From positions 61,984 through 125,983 of the forward strand of contig NZ_FOCB01000015.1 in assembly GCF_900109995.1 (NCBI RefSeq): DNA of 64,000 nt. Direction: 5' to 3'. The translations under genes were made by a program, and so were the position numbers. The stretch comes from Pseudomonas sp. ok272 (lineage in GTDB: Bacteria > Pseudomonadota > Gammaproteobacteria > Pseudomonadales > Pseudomonadaceae). The number at the start of each line of letters is the position of its first letter. Within the stretch, counting starts at the first letter, position 1. The notes beneath the pieces are model-generated. The model worked only from the letters and a program-made list of their open reading frames with translations, was not told where the DNA came from and did not search any database. Of the stretch, positions 18,583 through 27,697 are shown one piece after another.

Positions 18583-19921
18583 TCTGCCCGGCAAGCATTC
18601 GCTGTTCTGGAAGCTGGCCCTTCTGCTCGTCGCCTTCTGTCTATTGATGATCTGGTTGAGCTGGTCCTGGGGCCGGTACATGGAGAAGCAAAACCAGTAC
18701 CTGTCGGATGACGCCCGGACCACCCTGACCCGCTATGCCGGTGAAGCCGAGCAGGCCTGGCGCCAGGCCGGTGTCGCGGGCCTGGATAGTTGGTTGCAGG
18801 GCATGCGCCAGCGCGAAGCCGGTTGGGTTGGGGTGATTGGGAGCGATCTACAGTCCTTGAGCAGCCAGCAACTGACGGACCAGGAAGTTCAGCACCTGAC
18901 CTACTTGCGCGGCCTGGAGTGGCCCATCCACAGCAACAGCCTGCCGTGGCTGCGCGTGCCGTTCCCCGACACCTCGTCCGTTGGCAGCCTGGTGATCGAA
19001 CTGCCTCGGCGTTTTATGCCAGGGCACTATCAACTGTTCTGGCGCGTTATCACCAATGGCCTGATTCCCGGGCTGTTCACCTTGCTGCTGTGCGTCGGAC
19101 TGTATCGACTGCTGGTCGTGCCGCTCAATAGCCTGCGTGAGCAGGCGAACGCCTGGCGCGCCGATCAGTTGGGCGTGCGCCTGTCGAGCCAGACCACCAA
19201 CCGAATGGATGAGCTGGGTGAACTGGGGCGGGCCTTCGATCAAATGTCCGAGCGCCTGCAAAGTACCGTGGCCCTGCAGCAGCAGTTGCTGCGCGACTTG
19301 TCCCACGAACTGCGCACGCCCTTGAGCCGCCTGCGGGTGGCCAGTGACAGTGAGGAGGATCTGGCGCGACTGCGCGAGCGTATCGGTCGTGAAGTCGACG
19401 GCATGCAGCGCCTGGTCGACGACACCCTGCAACTGGCCTGGCTGGAGACCGAGCGCACGCCGTTGCCGGATGAAGCCATCCAGGTCCAGGCGCTGTGGGA
19501 GATGCTCACCGAGAACGCCTGCTACGAAAGCGGCTGGCCCGCCGAGCAACTGAGTTGCACGGTGGACGCCGCATGCTGGGTCAGCGGCAACCTGAACACC
19601 CTGGCCCAGGCCCTGGAAAACATCCTGCGCAACGCTATCCGTCATTCGCCGGCAGACGGCAGGGTGCGCCTCGATGCCCGGCGCGATGGCGAGTATTGGC
19701 ATCTGTGGCTGGAGGACCAGGGCGGCGGGGTGGCGCAGGAGGATCTGCAGCGAATCTTCGACCCGTTCATCCGACTCGACGGCTCACGCCCGGGGAACGG
19801 CGGGTTTGGCCTGGGCTTGAGCATCGCGCGCAATGCGGTGCAGCGTCAGGGCGGAAGGCTTTGGGCCGAGAACGCCGGGCAGGGCTTGCGGTTGAATATG
19901 CGGTTGTTGGCTTATAAATGA
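18569..19921 (+). CDS. Sensor histidine kinase (PirS-like), partner of upstream regulator
   Basis: A 450-residue inner-membrane kinase. Membrane segments lie at about 13-33 and 163-184, with a periplasmic sensor region of about 125 residues between. HAMP is followed by the H box with His246 (RDLSHELRTPLSRLR) and an ATPase domain (N box LENILRNAIRHSP, G1 DQGGGVA, F box FDPFIRLDGSRPG, G2 GGFGLGLSIARN). The 14-base overlap with the regulator gene marks a two-gene operon. The gene ends in an AT-richer region, where the expected siderophore receptor gene is absent. Confidence 0.9.
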   Translation: MKWSDLPGKHSLFWKLALLLVAFCLLMIWLSWSWGRYMEKQNQYLSDDARTTLTRYAGEAEQAWRQAGVAGLDSWLQGMRQREAGWVGVIGSDLQSLSSQQLTDQEVQHLTYLRGLEWPIHSNSLPWLRVPFPDTSSVGSLVIELPRRFMPGHYQLFWRVITNGLIPGLFTLLLCVGLYRLLVVPLNSLREQANAWRADQLGVRLSSQTTNRMDELGELGRAFDQMSERLQSTVALQQQLLRDLSHELRTPLSRLRVASDSEEDLARLRERIGREVDGMQRLVDDTLQLAWLETERTPLPDEAIQVQALWEMLTENACYESGWPAEQLSCTVDAACWVSGNLNTLAQALENILRNAIRHSPADGRVRLDARRDGEYWHLWLEDQGGGVAQEDLQRIFDPFIRLDGSRPGNGGFGLGLSIARNAVQRQGGRLWAENAGQGLRLNMRLLAYK

Positions 19922-20065
19922 TGAGTAACGTTTGATCGCGTAGGAAGAGCCTTACATTGAGATGATTTGTAATGTATTGCCAAGTTTGATCAGCGCATCG
20001 GTACTCAAGGTTTTGCATTGAAGGGCGATATTTAACGTATTCATCAAGACTGCGGAGGACGGCGA

Positions 20066-20581
20066 GTGAATATTAAAATGCCTGCTTTGCCCATGACCGC
20101 GGATGCGTACGTTATCAAGAATCCCTACGAAACTAAGAATGCGTTCACAAAGACAGATATTGATTCAGCGGCAGCGCCATTGAGGTTGGTCGATGCGGTG
20201 TCGGCTGATGAGTTCAAGAGGTTGTTGCGAGGCTATGACTTTACATTCATTAGTACCAATGAGTTGAAGGCGATTGCTTCGCTGCTTCAAGAAAGAGAGT
20301 TGGCCGATGTCTATGTAATGGATTTCTTGATGCTGGGTAATATGGCGTTTGATAAATATGGTCGTCAGGCGCAAATGGATGTGAAGTTTAATGCGGTGGC
20401 CATGTTTAGCCAGATGCTTGATGAGCGGATGGTTTGTAGGAAGAAGTGGGTTGAAAATACCTCGTTAGAATCATTTGATCAAATTACCCAAGGGTTGGTG
20501 AAGGTTAACCATCTCATGGGTGCTCTGTCCTATTTTGTTGGCTCGGATCAAAGCAATCTGTCCATTAGCTACAGTGTCTAG
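20066..20581 (+). CDS. Orphan hypothetical protein in AT-rich patch
   Basis: A 171-residue predicted cytoplasmic protein of unknown function, with no signal peptide or membrane segment. The middle (YDFTFISTNELKAIASLL, about residues 56-73) and end look mainly helical. It begins at a GTG preceded by GCGGAGGA; a downstream in-frame ATG at residue 5 is a less favoured alternative. Base composition is clearly AT-richer than neighbouring core genes, and its codons include many AT-ending ones, which suggests acquisition. It is the first of two orphans between the PirS-like kinase gene and cysM. Confidence 0.68.
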   Translation: MNIKMPALPMTADAYVIKNPYETKNAFTKTDIDSAAAPLRLVDAVSADEFKRLLRGYDFTFISTNELKAIASLLQERELADVYVMDFLMLGNMAFDKYGRQAQMDVKFNAVAMFSQMLDERMVCRKKWVENTSLESFDQITQGLVKVNHLMGALSYFVGSDQSNLSISYSV

Positions 20582-20630
20582 GTCTGACGATGTTCGCAGT
20601 TTTGGGTTGCGAACACCGAAAGGTGTACCG

Positions 20631-21011
20631 TTATAGACTGTAGCGTGCAGCTCCGGAGTAACCGATGAGTGCGTTTAGGCTATTAACAAGGCGAACTCGG
20701 TATGTTCCAAATTGATCCACTATGGAAACGCTTCTGTGACTGCCTCCACTGATGGGTTGCCAAGTTGAGCCCTCTAGTTTGTCAATGAATAATTGCGGTG
20801 GGAAGCCGGATCCAGAGGGCGCGATGGTGGCGGTGATGCGTGCGTTTTGGCAACCGCTTGTACTGGATATTGTAAAGGGGCCATGCGCAATGATTTCCGA
20901 GTTGGCACTTATGTTGCCGCTATAGTTGTTTTTGATGTTCGTGCATGCCGCATAAGACTCGTTGGTCATACAGAACAAGCAGGCGAAAGTAAGGGTAAGT
21001 AATCTCTTCAT
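20631..21011 (-). CDS. Small secreted hypothetical protein
   Basis: A 126-residue precursor with a clear Sec signal peptide (MKRLLTLTFACLFCMTNESYA, cleavage probably after AYA-like SYA at about residue 21). The mature part, about 105 residues, has two cysteines (CTNIKNN and SGCQNA) that could form a disulfide, and is rich in beta-forming residues. I know no family for it. It converges with the preceding orphan gene, only 49 bases apart, and shares the AT-rich composition. The ATG at 21011 was chosen because the upstream extension destroys the signal peptide. Confidence 0.7.
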   Translation of the reverse strand: MKRLLTLTFACLFCMTNESYAACTNIKNNYSGNISANSEIIAHGPFTISSTSGCQNARITATIAPSGSGFPPQLFIDKLEGSTWQPISGGSHRSVSIVDQFGTYRVRLVNSLNALIGYSGAARYSL

Positions 21012-21404
21012 GATTTCTCTCGAATGAATAATGTTTGATTTTAAAGTTTGTATGGGTGGCCGGGGAGTGGCGAGCCTTGAAGGCGAGGCCTGTTTTGTTT
21101 GGCTATCCATTTGTAAAGACTATCTGCCTGCGTAGTTGTGAACCAGTTCATGCCAGGGGTTACGGTTTGCGGGAAACTTCCGGTAAAGAACTTGATTGTT
21201 CTTACGGACAAAAGATATTTCCAGGTATGACTTTTCTGAGGCCTCGACTTTTCGGCGGGTTGGGCCATTCCACGCAGAGGGCGTTCATCACGGGCAAATC
21301 CGCTCTTATTCCTATAAGCCATAAGCCCCGCACTTTGCGTGATATGGCCTGCGCACGTTTGCCGGTATGATGGGCGCCCCCGCAGTCTGGATTGCGAATA
21401 CGCC
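21012..21404. other. AT-leaning intergenic region before cysM
   Basis: This 393-base gap separates the divergent secreted-protein gene and cysM. It must contain both promoters, but I see no convincing -35/-10 pair, RNA gene or repeat. Composition returns to normal GC over its last third. Confidence 0.5.
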
Positions 21405-22307
21405 ATGACCTTGCAGTACCCAACCATCGCCGATTGCGTCGGCAACACCCCGCTGGTCCGTCTACAGCGCCTGCCCGGCGCGACCAGCAATACCTTGTTG
21501 CTCAAGCTCGAGGGCAATAACCCGGCGGGTTCGGTCAAGGACCGTCCGGCACTGTCGATGATCACCCGCGCCGAGTTGCGTGGGCAGATCCAGGCCGGCG
21601 ACACCCTGATCGAGGCCACCTCGGGTAACACCGGCATTGCCCTGGCCATGGCTGCGGCGATCAAGGGTTACAAGATGATCCTGATCATGCCCGACAACTC
21701 CAGCGCCGAGCGCAAGGCGGCGATGACGGCGTACGGTGCCGAGTTGATCCTGGTCAGCCAGGAAGAGGGCATGGAAGGCGCTCGCGACCTGGCCCAGCGC
21801 ATGGAAGCCGAAGGCCGCGGCAAGGTGCTCGACCAGTTCGCCAATGGTGACAACCCCGAGGCGCACTACACCAGCACCGGCCCGGAGATCTGGCGCCAGA
21901 CCCAGGGCGGCATCACCCATTTCGTCAGCTCCATGGGCACCACCGGCACCATCATGGGCGTTTCGCGCTACCTCAAGGAGCAGAACCCCGGCGTGCAGAT
22001 CATCGGCCTGCAACCGATGGAAGGCTCGGCCATCCCCGGTATCCGCCGCTGGCCCCAGGAGTATCTGCCGAAGATCTATCAAGCCGATCGGGTTGACCGC
22101 ATCGTCGACATGGCCCAGCGCGAAGCCGAAGACGTGACCCGTCGCCTGGCCCGTGAAGAAGGCATCTTCTGCGGCGTGTCCTCGGGCGGTGCCGTGGCGG
22201 CGATGTTGCGCCTGTCCAGGGAAGTTGAAAACGCGGTGATCGTCGCCATTATTTGCGACCGAGGCGACCGTTACCTGTCGACCGGCATTTTCGACGTGTC
22301 CAACTGA
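21405..22307 (+). CDS. cysM: Cysteine synthase B (O-acetylserine sulfhydrylase)
   Basis: CysM makes cysteine from O-acetylserine and sulfide (or S-sulfocysteine from thiosulfate) with PLP. The 300-residue protein has the PLP lysine in NPAGSVKDRPAL (about residue 41-43), the substrate loop TSGNTGIALAM and the glycine-rich phosphate loop in MGTTGTIMG. The B-type features (short length, RRWPQEYLPKIY) separate it from CysK. The ATG at 21405 gives the family N-terminus. Its stop shares one base with the start of rlmD. Confidence 0.93.
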   Translation: MTLQYPTIADCVGNTPLVRLQRLPGATSNTLLLKLEGNNPAGSVKDRPALSMITRAELRGQIQAGDTLIEATSGNTGIALAMAAAIKGYKMILIMPDNSSAERKAAMTAYGAELILVSQEEGMEGARDLAQRMEAEGRGKVLDQFANGDNPEAHYTSTGPEIWRQTQGGITHFVSSMGTTGTIMGVSRYLKEQNPGVQIIGLQPMEGSAIPGIRRWPQEYLPKIYQADRVDRIVDMAQREAEDVTRRLAREEGIFCGVSSGGAVAAMLRLSREVENAVIVAIICDRGDRYLSTGIFDVSN

Positions 22308-23659
22308 TGGCCAAGCAACCGAGAGGCCTGCGTTTCCAGCCCACGGGGGGCAGCAAGGCTCCCCAAGTCCCGACCGGCAAAAAGCAACGCCTGACCATTG
22401 AGCGTTTGGCGAACGACGGTCGCGGTATCGCGTTTTTCGAAGGGCGTACCTGGTTCGTGATTGGCGCATTGGCCGGTGAGGAGATCGAGGCCCGCGTCCT
22501 CGGTGCCCACGGTAAAGTCGTCGAGGCGCGTACCGAGCGGGTGTTCGTCGCCAATGAACTCAGGCGACCTGCGCCGTGTGCCCATGCCGGGCGCTGTGGG
22601 GGTTGTAGCGTGCAGCATCTGCCCCACGACGAGCAGCTTGCCCTGAAACAGCGCATGCTCGCCGAGCAACTGTCACGAGTGGCGGGCGTCGAACCGCAGG
22701 CCTGGGCAGCGCCGCTCAGTGGTCCGGAGTTCGCCTATCGCCGGCGCGCCAGGATCGCGGTGCGGTGGGACCTCAAGACCAAGACGCTGGAGGTCGGCTT
22801 TCGCGCCGCGGGTAGCCAGGACATCGTAGGGATCAAGGATTGCCCGGTACTGGTACAACCCTTGCAGCCGATCATGAGCCGCTTGCCGGAGATGCTCAAA
22901 CGCTTGAGCAAACCCCAGGCGCTGGGGCATGTGGAGTTGTTTGCCGGTTCGTCCCTGGCGGTGTTGCTGCGGCACATGGCGCCGCTGTCGGACGCCGACC
23001 TGACGATCCTCAAGGCGTTTTGTGCGCTCCATGAGGCCCAGCTGTGGTTGCACGGTGAAGGTGACCCGCAACCGGTGGATTGCAGCCAGGCACTGGGCTA
23101 TCGCCTTGAGCAATGGGGCCTGGAACTGGCGTATCGCCCGGGTGACTTTGTGCAGGTCAATGCCGGGGTCAACGAGGCGATGGTGGCCCAGGCCCTGGAG
23201 TGGCTCAAGCCCGCGGCCGATGAGCGCGTCCTGGATCTGTTCTGTGGCCTGGGCAACTTTGCCTTGCCGTTGGCCCAACAGGTTCGCGAAGTGGTGGCGG
23301 TAGAAGGCGTGCAGGCCATGGTCGAGCGCGCCAGCGCCAATGCGGCTAGCAACAATCTGTATAACGCGAGATTTTTTCAGGCCGATTTGACCCAGCCGCT
23401 GATGGATGCCGAATGGGCCCGCGAGGGCTTTTCTGCGGTACTCTTGGACCCACCGCGCGACGGTGCCTACGAGGTGGTGCGCACCCTGGCATCCCTGGGT
23501 GCCAAGCGCGTGGTCTACGTGTCGTGCAACCCGGCAACACTGGCGCGCGACACGGTCGAATTGATCAAGCAGGGCTACCGGTTAAAACGTGCCGGGATCC
23601 TCGATATGTTTCCTCAGACGGCACATGTCGAGGCCATGGCGTTATTTGAAGCGAGCTAG
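22307..23659 (+). CDS. rlmD: 23S rRNA (uracil-1939-C5)-methyltransferase RlmD
   Basis: RlmD (RumA/YgcA) methylates U1939 of 23S rRNA with SAM and carries a 4Fe-4S cluster. The 450-residue protein has an N-terminal TRAM domain (about residues 25-85) and a cysteine cluster (CAHAGRCGGC, about 88-97, plus KDCPVL further on). The SAM-binding motif is LDLFCGLGNFALP, and the catalytic cysteine lies in YVSCNPATLARD. It overlaps cysM by one base, suggesting co-transcription, and precedes relA by 121 bases. Confidence 0.93.
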   Translation: MAKQPRGLRFQPTGGSKAPQVPTGKKQRLTIERLANDGRGIAFFEGRTWFVIGALAGEEIEARVLGAHGKVVEARTERVFVANELRRPAPCAHAGRCGGCSVQHLPHDEQLALKQRMLAEQLSRVAGVEPQAWAAPLSGPEFAYRRRARIAVRWDLKTKTLEVGFRAAGSQDIVGIKDCPVLVQPLQPIMSRLPEMLKRLSKPQALGHVELFAGSSLAVLLRHMAPLSDADLTILKAFCALHEAQLWLHGEGDPQPVDCSQALGYRLEQWGLELAYRPGDFVQVNAGVNEAMVAQALEWLKPAADERVLDLFCGLGNFALPLAQQVREVVAVEGVQAMVERASANAASNNLYNARFFQADLTQPLMDAEWAREGFSAVLLDPPRDGAYEVVRTLASLGAKRVVYVSCNPATLARDTVELIKQGYRLKRAGILDMFPQTAHVEAMALFEAS

Positions 23660-23780
23660 GATGCTCGTCTGGTCCGGCTGGCGCGTTCAGGCATCAGCCT
23701 TGCCAGCCCAGCAGCGTGCCTGGACAGCGAAGGTCAGCGATTTGACGCATTGAAGCTGCGTCGTAGGGAAGGTAAGCAAG

Positions 23781-26024
23781 ATGGTACAGGTGAGAGCACA
23801 CCAGCCGATCAACACCGACGGCAGTATCAATCTCGAGGCTTGGCTCGATCATGCGGTCAGTGTCGATACGGCACTGGATCGCGAAGCCTTGAAGGAAGCC
23901 TGCGAGTTCGCTCGCCAGGCGGAACAGCAAGACAATGCGGCGAAGAATCTCTGGTCTGAAGGGACGTCGAGTTTCAGTACGGGCCTTGAGATCGCGGAGA
24001 TCCTCGCCGACCTCAAGCTCGATCAGGACTCCCTGGTCGCGGCGATCCTCTACCGTGGCGTGCGCGAAGGCCAGATCCAACTGCCGGCGGTCAGCCAGCG
24101 GTTCGGCCCGGTGGTCGCCAAGCTGATCGACGGTGTGCTGCGCATGGCCGCCATCAGCGCCAGCCTCAGCCCGCGCCAGTCGATGGTACTGGGCACCCAG
24201 GGCCAGGTTGAAAACCTGCGCAAGATGCTGGTGGCCATGGTCGACGACGTACGCGTTGCGTTGATCAAGCTGGCCGAGCGCACCTGCGCGATTCGTGCGG
24301 TGAAAACCGCCGATGACGAAAAGCGCAACCGGGTTGCCCGGGAAGTCTTCGACATCTATGCGCCGCTGGCACACCGGCTCGGCATCGGCCACATCAAGTG
24401 GGAGTTGGAGGACTTGTCCTTCCGCTACCTGGAGCCTGACCAGTACAAGCAGATTGCCAAGTTGCTGCATGAGCGACGCCTTGATCGCGAGCGCTTCATC
24501 AGCGATGTGATGGGCCAGTTGCAGACTGAGCTGCAGGCCACCGGTGTCGACGCCGACATTAGCGGCCGGGCCAAGCACATCTATTCGATCTGGCGCAAAA
24601 TGCAGCGCAAAGGCCTGGCGTTCAGCCAGATCTACGACGTGCGTGCCTTGCGCGTGCTCGTCCCGGAAATGCGCGATTGCTATACCGCGCTGGGCATTGT
24701 CCACACGTTGTGGCGGCACATTCCCAAGGAGTTCGACGACTACATCGCCAACCCCAAGGAGAACGGCTACCGCTCGTTGCACACGGCAGTGATCGGCCCT
24801 GAAGGCAAGGTGTTGGAAGTGCAGATCCGCACCCACGCCATGCACGAAGAGGCCGAGCTGGGGGTGTGTGCGCACTGGAAGTACAAGGGGACCGACGTCA
24901 AGTCGGGGTCCAATCACTACGAAGAAAAAATCTCCTGGCTGCGTCAGGTGCTCGAATGGCACGAGGAGCTGGGGGATATCGGTGGGCTGGCTGATCAACT
25001 GCGGGTCGATATCGAGCCGGACCGGGTGTACATCTTCACCCCGGACGGGCACGCCATCGACTTGCCCAAAGGCTCGACGCCGCTGGACTTCGCCTACCGC
25101 GTGCACACCGAAATCGGTCACAACTGCCGTGGCGCGAAGATCAATGGGCGCATCGTGCCGCTCAACTACAGCCTGCAAACCGGTGAACAGGTCGAGATCA
25201 TCACCAGCAAGCACGGCACGCCAAGCCGTGACTGGTTGAACCCGAACCTGGGTTACATCACCACATCGCGGGCGCGGGCGAAAATCGTCCATTGGTTCAA
25301 GCTGCAGGCCCGTGACCAGAACGTCGCGGCCGGTAAAACGCTGCTCGAGCGAGAACTCAATCGCCTTGGCCTGCCACAGGTGGATTTCGACAAGCTGGCC
25401 GAAAAGGCCAACATGAAAACCGCCGAGGACATGTACGCCGCCTTGGGTGCCGGGGACTTGCGCCTGGCGCAACTGGTCAACCTGGCACAGCAACTGGTCG
25501 AGCCGGAGCGCGGTCACGAGCAACTGGAACTGATTCCGCGCAAGGCCACCGGCTACAAGCCTGGCAAGCGTGGTGACATCCAGATCCAGGGCGTTGGCAA
25601 CCTGATGACCCAGATGGCCGGTTGCTGCCAGCCGTTGCCGGGCGACGCTATTGTCGGCTACATCACTCAGGGGCGTGGCGTGAGCATCCACCGCCAGGAT
25701 TGTGCCTCGGTGCTGCAACTGGGCGGGCGCGAACCGGAGCGGATCATCCAGGTCAGTTGGGGCCCGGTGCCGGTACTCACCTACCCGGTGGATATCGTCA
25801 TTCGTGCCTACGACCGGTCCGGCCTGCTGCGGGATGTGTCGCAGGTGTTGCTGAACGAGCGGATCAACGTACTGGCGGTCAATACCCGCTCGAACAAAGA
25901 GGACAACACCGCGTTGATGTCCCTGACCATCGAGATTCCGGGGTTGGACGCCTTGGGGCGGCTGCTGGGGCGTATTTCCCAGTTGCCGAACATCATTGAA
26001 ACCCGGCGCAACCGTACCCCATGA
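23781..26024 (+). CDS. relA: GTP pyrophosphokinase RelA
   Basis: RelA makes (p)ppGpp on amino-acid-starved ribosomes. The 747-residue protein has a degenerate hydrolase domain (about 35-190) in which the catalytic HD pair is replaced (AAILYRGVREG). An intact synthetase domain (about 235-360) carries GRAKHIYSIWRKM and the ENGYRSLHT loop. A TGS domain (VYIFTPDGHAIDLPKG), a CC/zinc-finger region (MAGCCQPLPGD) and a C-terminal ACT domain follow. It is thus a synthase-only RelA, not SpoT. The start follows a GGTAAGCAAG site. Its stop overlaps the mazG start by four bases. Confidence 0.96.
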   Translation: MVQVRAHQPINTDGSINLEAWLDHAVSVDTALDREALKEACEFARQAEQQDNAAKNLWSEGTSSFSTGLEIAEILADLKLDQDSLVAAILYRGVREGQIQLPAVSQRFGPVVAKLIDGVLRMAAISASLSPRQSMVLGTQGQVENLRKMLVAMVDDVRVALIKLAERTCAIRAVKTADDEKRNRVAREVFDIYAPLAHRLGIGHIKWELEDLSFRYLEPDQYKQIAKLLHERRLDRERFISDVMGQLQTELQATGVDADISGRAKHIYSIWRKMQRKGLAFSQIYDVRALRVLVPEMRDCYTALGIVHTLWRHIPKEFDDYIANPKENGYRSLHTAVIGPEGKVLEVQIRTHAMHEEAELGVCAHWKYKGTDVKSGSNHYEEKISWLRQVLEWHEELGDIGGLADQLRVDIEPDRVYIFTPDGHAIDLPKGSTPLDFAYRVHTEIGHNCRGAKINGRIVPLNYSLQTGEQVEIITSKHGTPSRDWLNPNLGYITTSRARAKIVHWFKLQARDQNVAAGKTLLERELNRLGLPQVDFDKLAEKANMKTAEDMYAALGAGDLRLAQLVNLAQQLVEPERGHEQLELIPRKATGYKPGKRGDIQIQGVGNLMTQMAGCCQPLPGDAIVGYITQGRGVSIHRQDCASVLQLGGREPERIIQVSWGPVPVLTYPVDIVIRAYDRSGLLRDVSQVLLNERINVLAVNTRSNKEDNTALMSLTIEIPGLDALGRLLGRISQLPNIIETRRNRTP

Positions 26025-26863
26025 AACCGACCTATAGCCTTGATGACTTGCTGCATTTGATGAATCGCCTGCGGGACCGGCAGTACGGCTGCCCGTGGGA
26101 CATCAAGCAAACCTATGCGAGCCTGGTTGCGCATACCCTCGAAGAAGCCTACGAAGTCGCCGATGCCATCGAGCGTGGCGACCTCGATCATCTGCAGGGT
26201 GAGTTGGGCGACCTGCTGTTCCAGGTGGTGTATTACAGCCAGTTGGCGCGCGAAGAGGGGCGTTTCGAGTTTGCGGGTGTGGTCGACAGCATCACCCGCA
26301 AACTGATTCGTCGTCATCCCCATGTATTCCCCACCGGTGATCTGTACGCACCGCTGGATATCCCACGCCTGAGTGAAGAGCAGGTCAAGCAGCGCTGGGA
26401 AGAGATCAAGGCCCAGGAGCGCGCCGAGAAGTCCCAGGTGCCCGAGCAGTTGTCGCTGCTGGACGACGTGCCGACTGCGCTGCCAGCACTCGCGCGTGCG
26501 GCCAAGTTGCAAAAGCGTGCGGGGCAAGTTGGTTTTGATTGGCCGGATGCCCTGCCGGTAGTGGACAAGGTGCGTGAAGAGCTGGATGAAGTGCTGGAGG
26601 CCATGTCGGAAAACGACCCAGCGGCGGTAGCCGATGAGATTGGCGACCTGTTGTTTTCGGTGGTCAACCTGGCGCGACATCTGCAGGTCGATCCAGAAAC
26701 CGCGTTGCGCGGTGCCAGCACTAAGTTTGAGCGACGTTTCCGATTTATCGAGCAGGCATTGCGCGACACCCATCGTCCCATGGAAGATTGCACCCTCGAA
26801 GAGTTGGACGCCTTGTGGGGCGAAGCCAAACGTCAGGAAAAGAATTTGCCCAGCTGCGGTTGA
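26021..26863 (+). CDS. mazG: Nucleoside triphosphate pyrophosphohydrolase MazG
   Basis: MazG hydrolyses (d)NTPs to monophosphates, and in E. coli is linked to lowering ppGpp effects. The 280-residue protein has two MazG repeats. The first has LEEAYEVADAIE (about 44-55) with GELGDLLFQVVYY; the second has REELDEVLEAM with DEIGDLLFSVVNLARH. These EExxE...ExxD sets bind magnesium. Overlap with relA and the same order in other pseudomonads point to co-expression with the stringent response. Confidence 0.93.
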   Translation: MKPTYSLDDLLHLMNRLRDRQYGCPWDIKQTYASLVAHTLEEAYEVADAIERGDLDHLQGELGDLLFQVVYYSQLAREEGRFEFAGVVDSITRKLIRRHPHVFPTGDLYAPLDIPRLSEEQVKQRWEEIKAQERAEKSQVPEQLSLLDDVPTALPALARAAKLQKRAGQVGFDWPDALPVVDKVREELDEVLEAMSENDPAAVADEIGDLLFSVVNLARHLQVDPETALRGASTKFERRFRFIEQALRDTHRPMEDCTLEELDALWGEAKRQEKNLPSCG

Positions 26864-26887
26864 GCAGTTGCCTAAGTGAGTAAGCAC

Positions 26888-27433
26888 ATGAGCATTTCCC
26901 TTCGCGACCAGTTGCTCAAAGCAGGACTGGTCAATCAAAAGCAGGCTAAACAGGTCGGCAAGGACAAGCAGAAACAACAGCGCCTGGTCCACAAAGGCCA
27001 GGCTGAAGCCGATGACACCCAGCAGCGACTGGCCCAGGAAGCGCAGGCTGAGAAGGTCAAGCGCGATCAGGAACTGAACCGCCTGCAGCAGGAAAAGGCC
27101 GAGGCCAAGGCGCGCACAGCCCAGGTCAAGCAGTTGATCGAAACCTCGCGCTTGCCCAAGCTGACCACCGAGGACTACTACAACTTCGTCGATGACAAGA
27201 AGGTCAAGCGCCTGTCGGTCAACACGTTGATGCGCAACAAGCTGAGCAACGGCTCCCTGGCGATCGTCCATCACGGCGGTGGCTATGAGGTGATTCCTCG
27301 TGAGGCGGCGCTGAAGATCCAGGAACGGGCCCCCGAGCGCATCGTTCAGCTCAATATCCTGACGGAGAGCCAGGTGCCGGATGAAGATGATCCGTACGCT
27401 GCTTATCAAATCCCGGACGATCTGATGTGGTAG
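26888..27433 (+). CDS. DUF2058 nucleoprotein-like protein (YaiL type)
   Basis: A 181-residue charged protein. The N-terminal third to half (about 10-100) is lysine/glutamine/glutamate-rich and coiled-coil-like. The C-terminal part (RLPKLTTEDYYNFVDDKKVKRLSV onward) is the conserved DUF2058 core. The function is unknown; family members are often called nucleoprotein/polynucleotide-associated enzymes without firm evidence. I use the ATG at 26888 (MSISLRDQLLKAGL); a GTG four codons upstream is possible. It follows mazG by 24 bases and is probably in the same operon. Confidence 0.82.
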   Translation: MSISLRDQLLKAGLVNQKQAKQVGKDKQKQQRLVHKGQAEADDTQQRLAQEAQAEKVKRDQELNRLQQEKAEAKARTAQVKQLIETSRLPKLTTEDYYNFVDDKKVKRLSVNTLMRNKLSNGSLAIVHHGGGYEVIPREAALKIQERAPERIVQLNILTESQVPDEDDPYAAYQIPDDLMW

Positions 27434-27446
27434 TCAACGTGTTGTC

Positions 27447-27613
27447 CTAGTGTCCTGTCTTGGAAACACGTTACCTTTTTGACGAGCATCTGTTGCTGCC
27501 AGGCAAGGCGCCGCGACGAGTCATAGCAGGGCTATGACGAGGAGTGGCAACGCAGCATGGCGGCGACAGGTGCCGTCAAAAGGGAACAGCTTATTTCCGA
27601 GACAGGACACTAG
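27447..27613. mobile_element. Palindromic miniature inverted-repeat element (MITE-like), 167 bp
   Basis: The ends are inverted: CTAGTGTCCTGTCTTGGAAA on the left and TTTCCGAGACAGGACACTAG on the right (19 of 20 pair). The similarity continues inward (CTTTTTGACG versus CGTCAAAAGG). The centre is an exact GTCATAGC-AGG-GCTATGAC hairpin at 27520-27538. The element is thus a near-palindrome centred at about 27529. It has no coding capacity. The TA inside the terminal CTAG on both sides could be the duplicated target of a Tc1/mariner (IS630)-type transposase, which is inference. Confidence 0.8.
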
Positions 27614-27655
27614 TGACTTACATGTTTTCTAGTGATTTTCGTGATTAATCTATTG

Positions 27656-27697
27656 AACCCGAAAGAACGTATCGATACGCTCTTTCGGGTTTTCTTT
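27656..27697 (+). terminator. Long hairpin terminator
   Basis: Arms AACCCGAAAGA and TCTTTCGGGTT are exact complements, with an inner self-complementary CGTATCGATACG, followed by TTTCTTTT. It probably ends relA-mazG-DUF2058 transcripts and isolates the next gene. Confidence 0.88.

Noticed and set aside
20066..21011. Toxin-antitoxin pair
   Set aside because: Convergent rather than co-directional, and neither product resembles a known toxin or antitoxin.
23694..25718. 674-codon open frame on the minus strand
   Set aside because: Opposite relA, low-complexity composition with no motif; relA is unmistakable.
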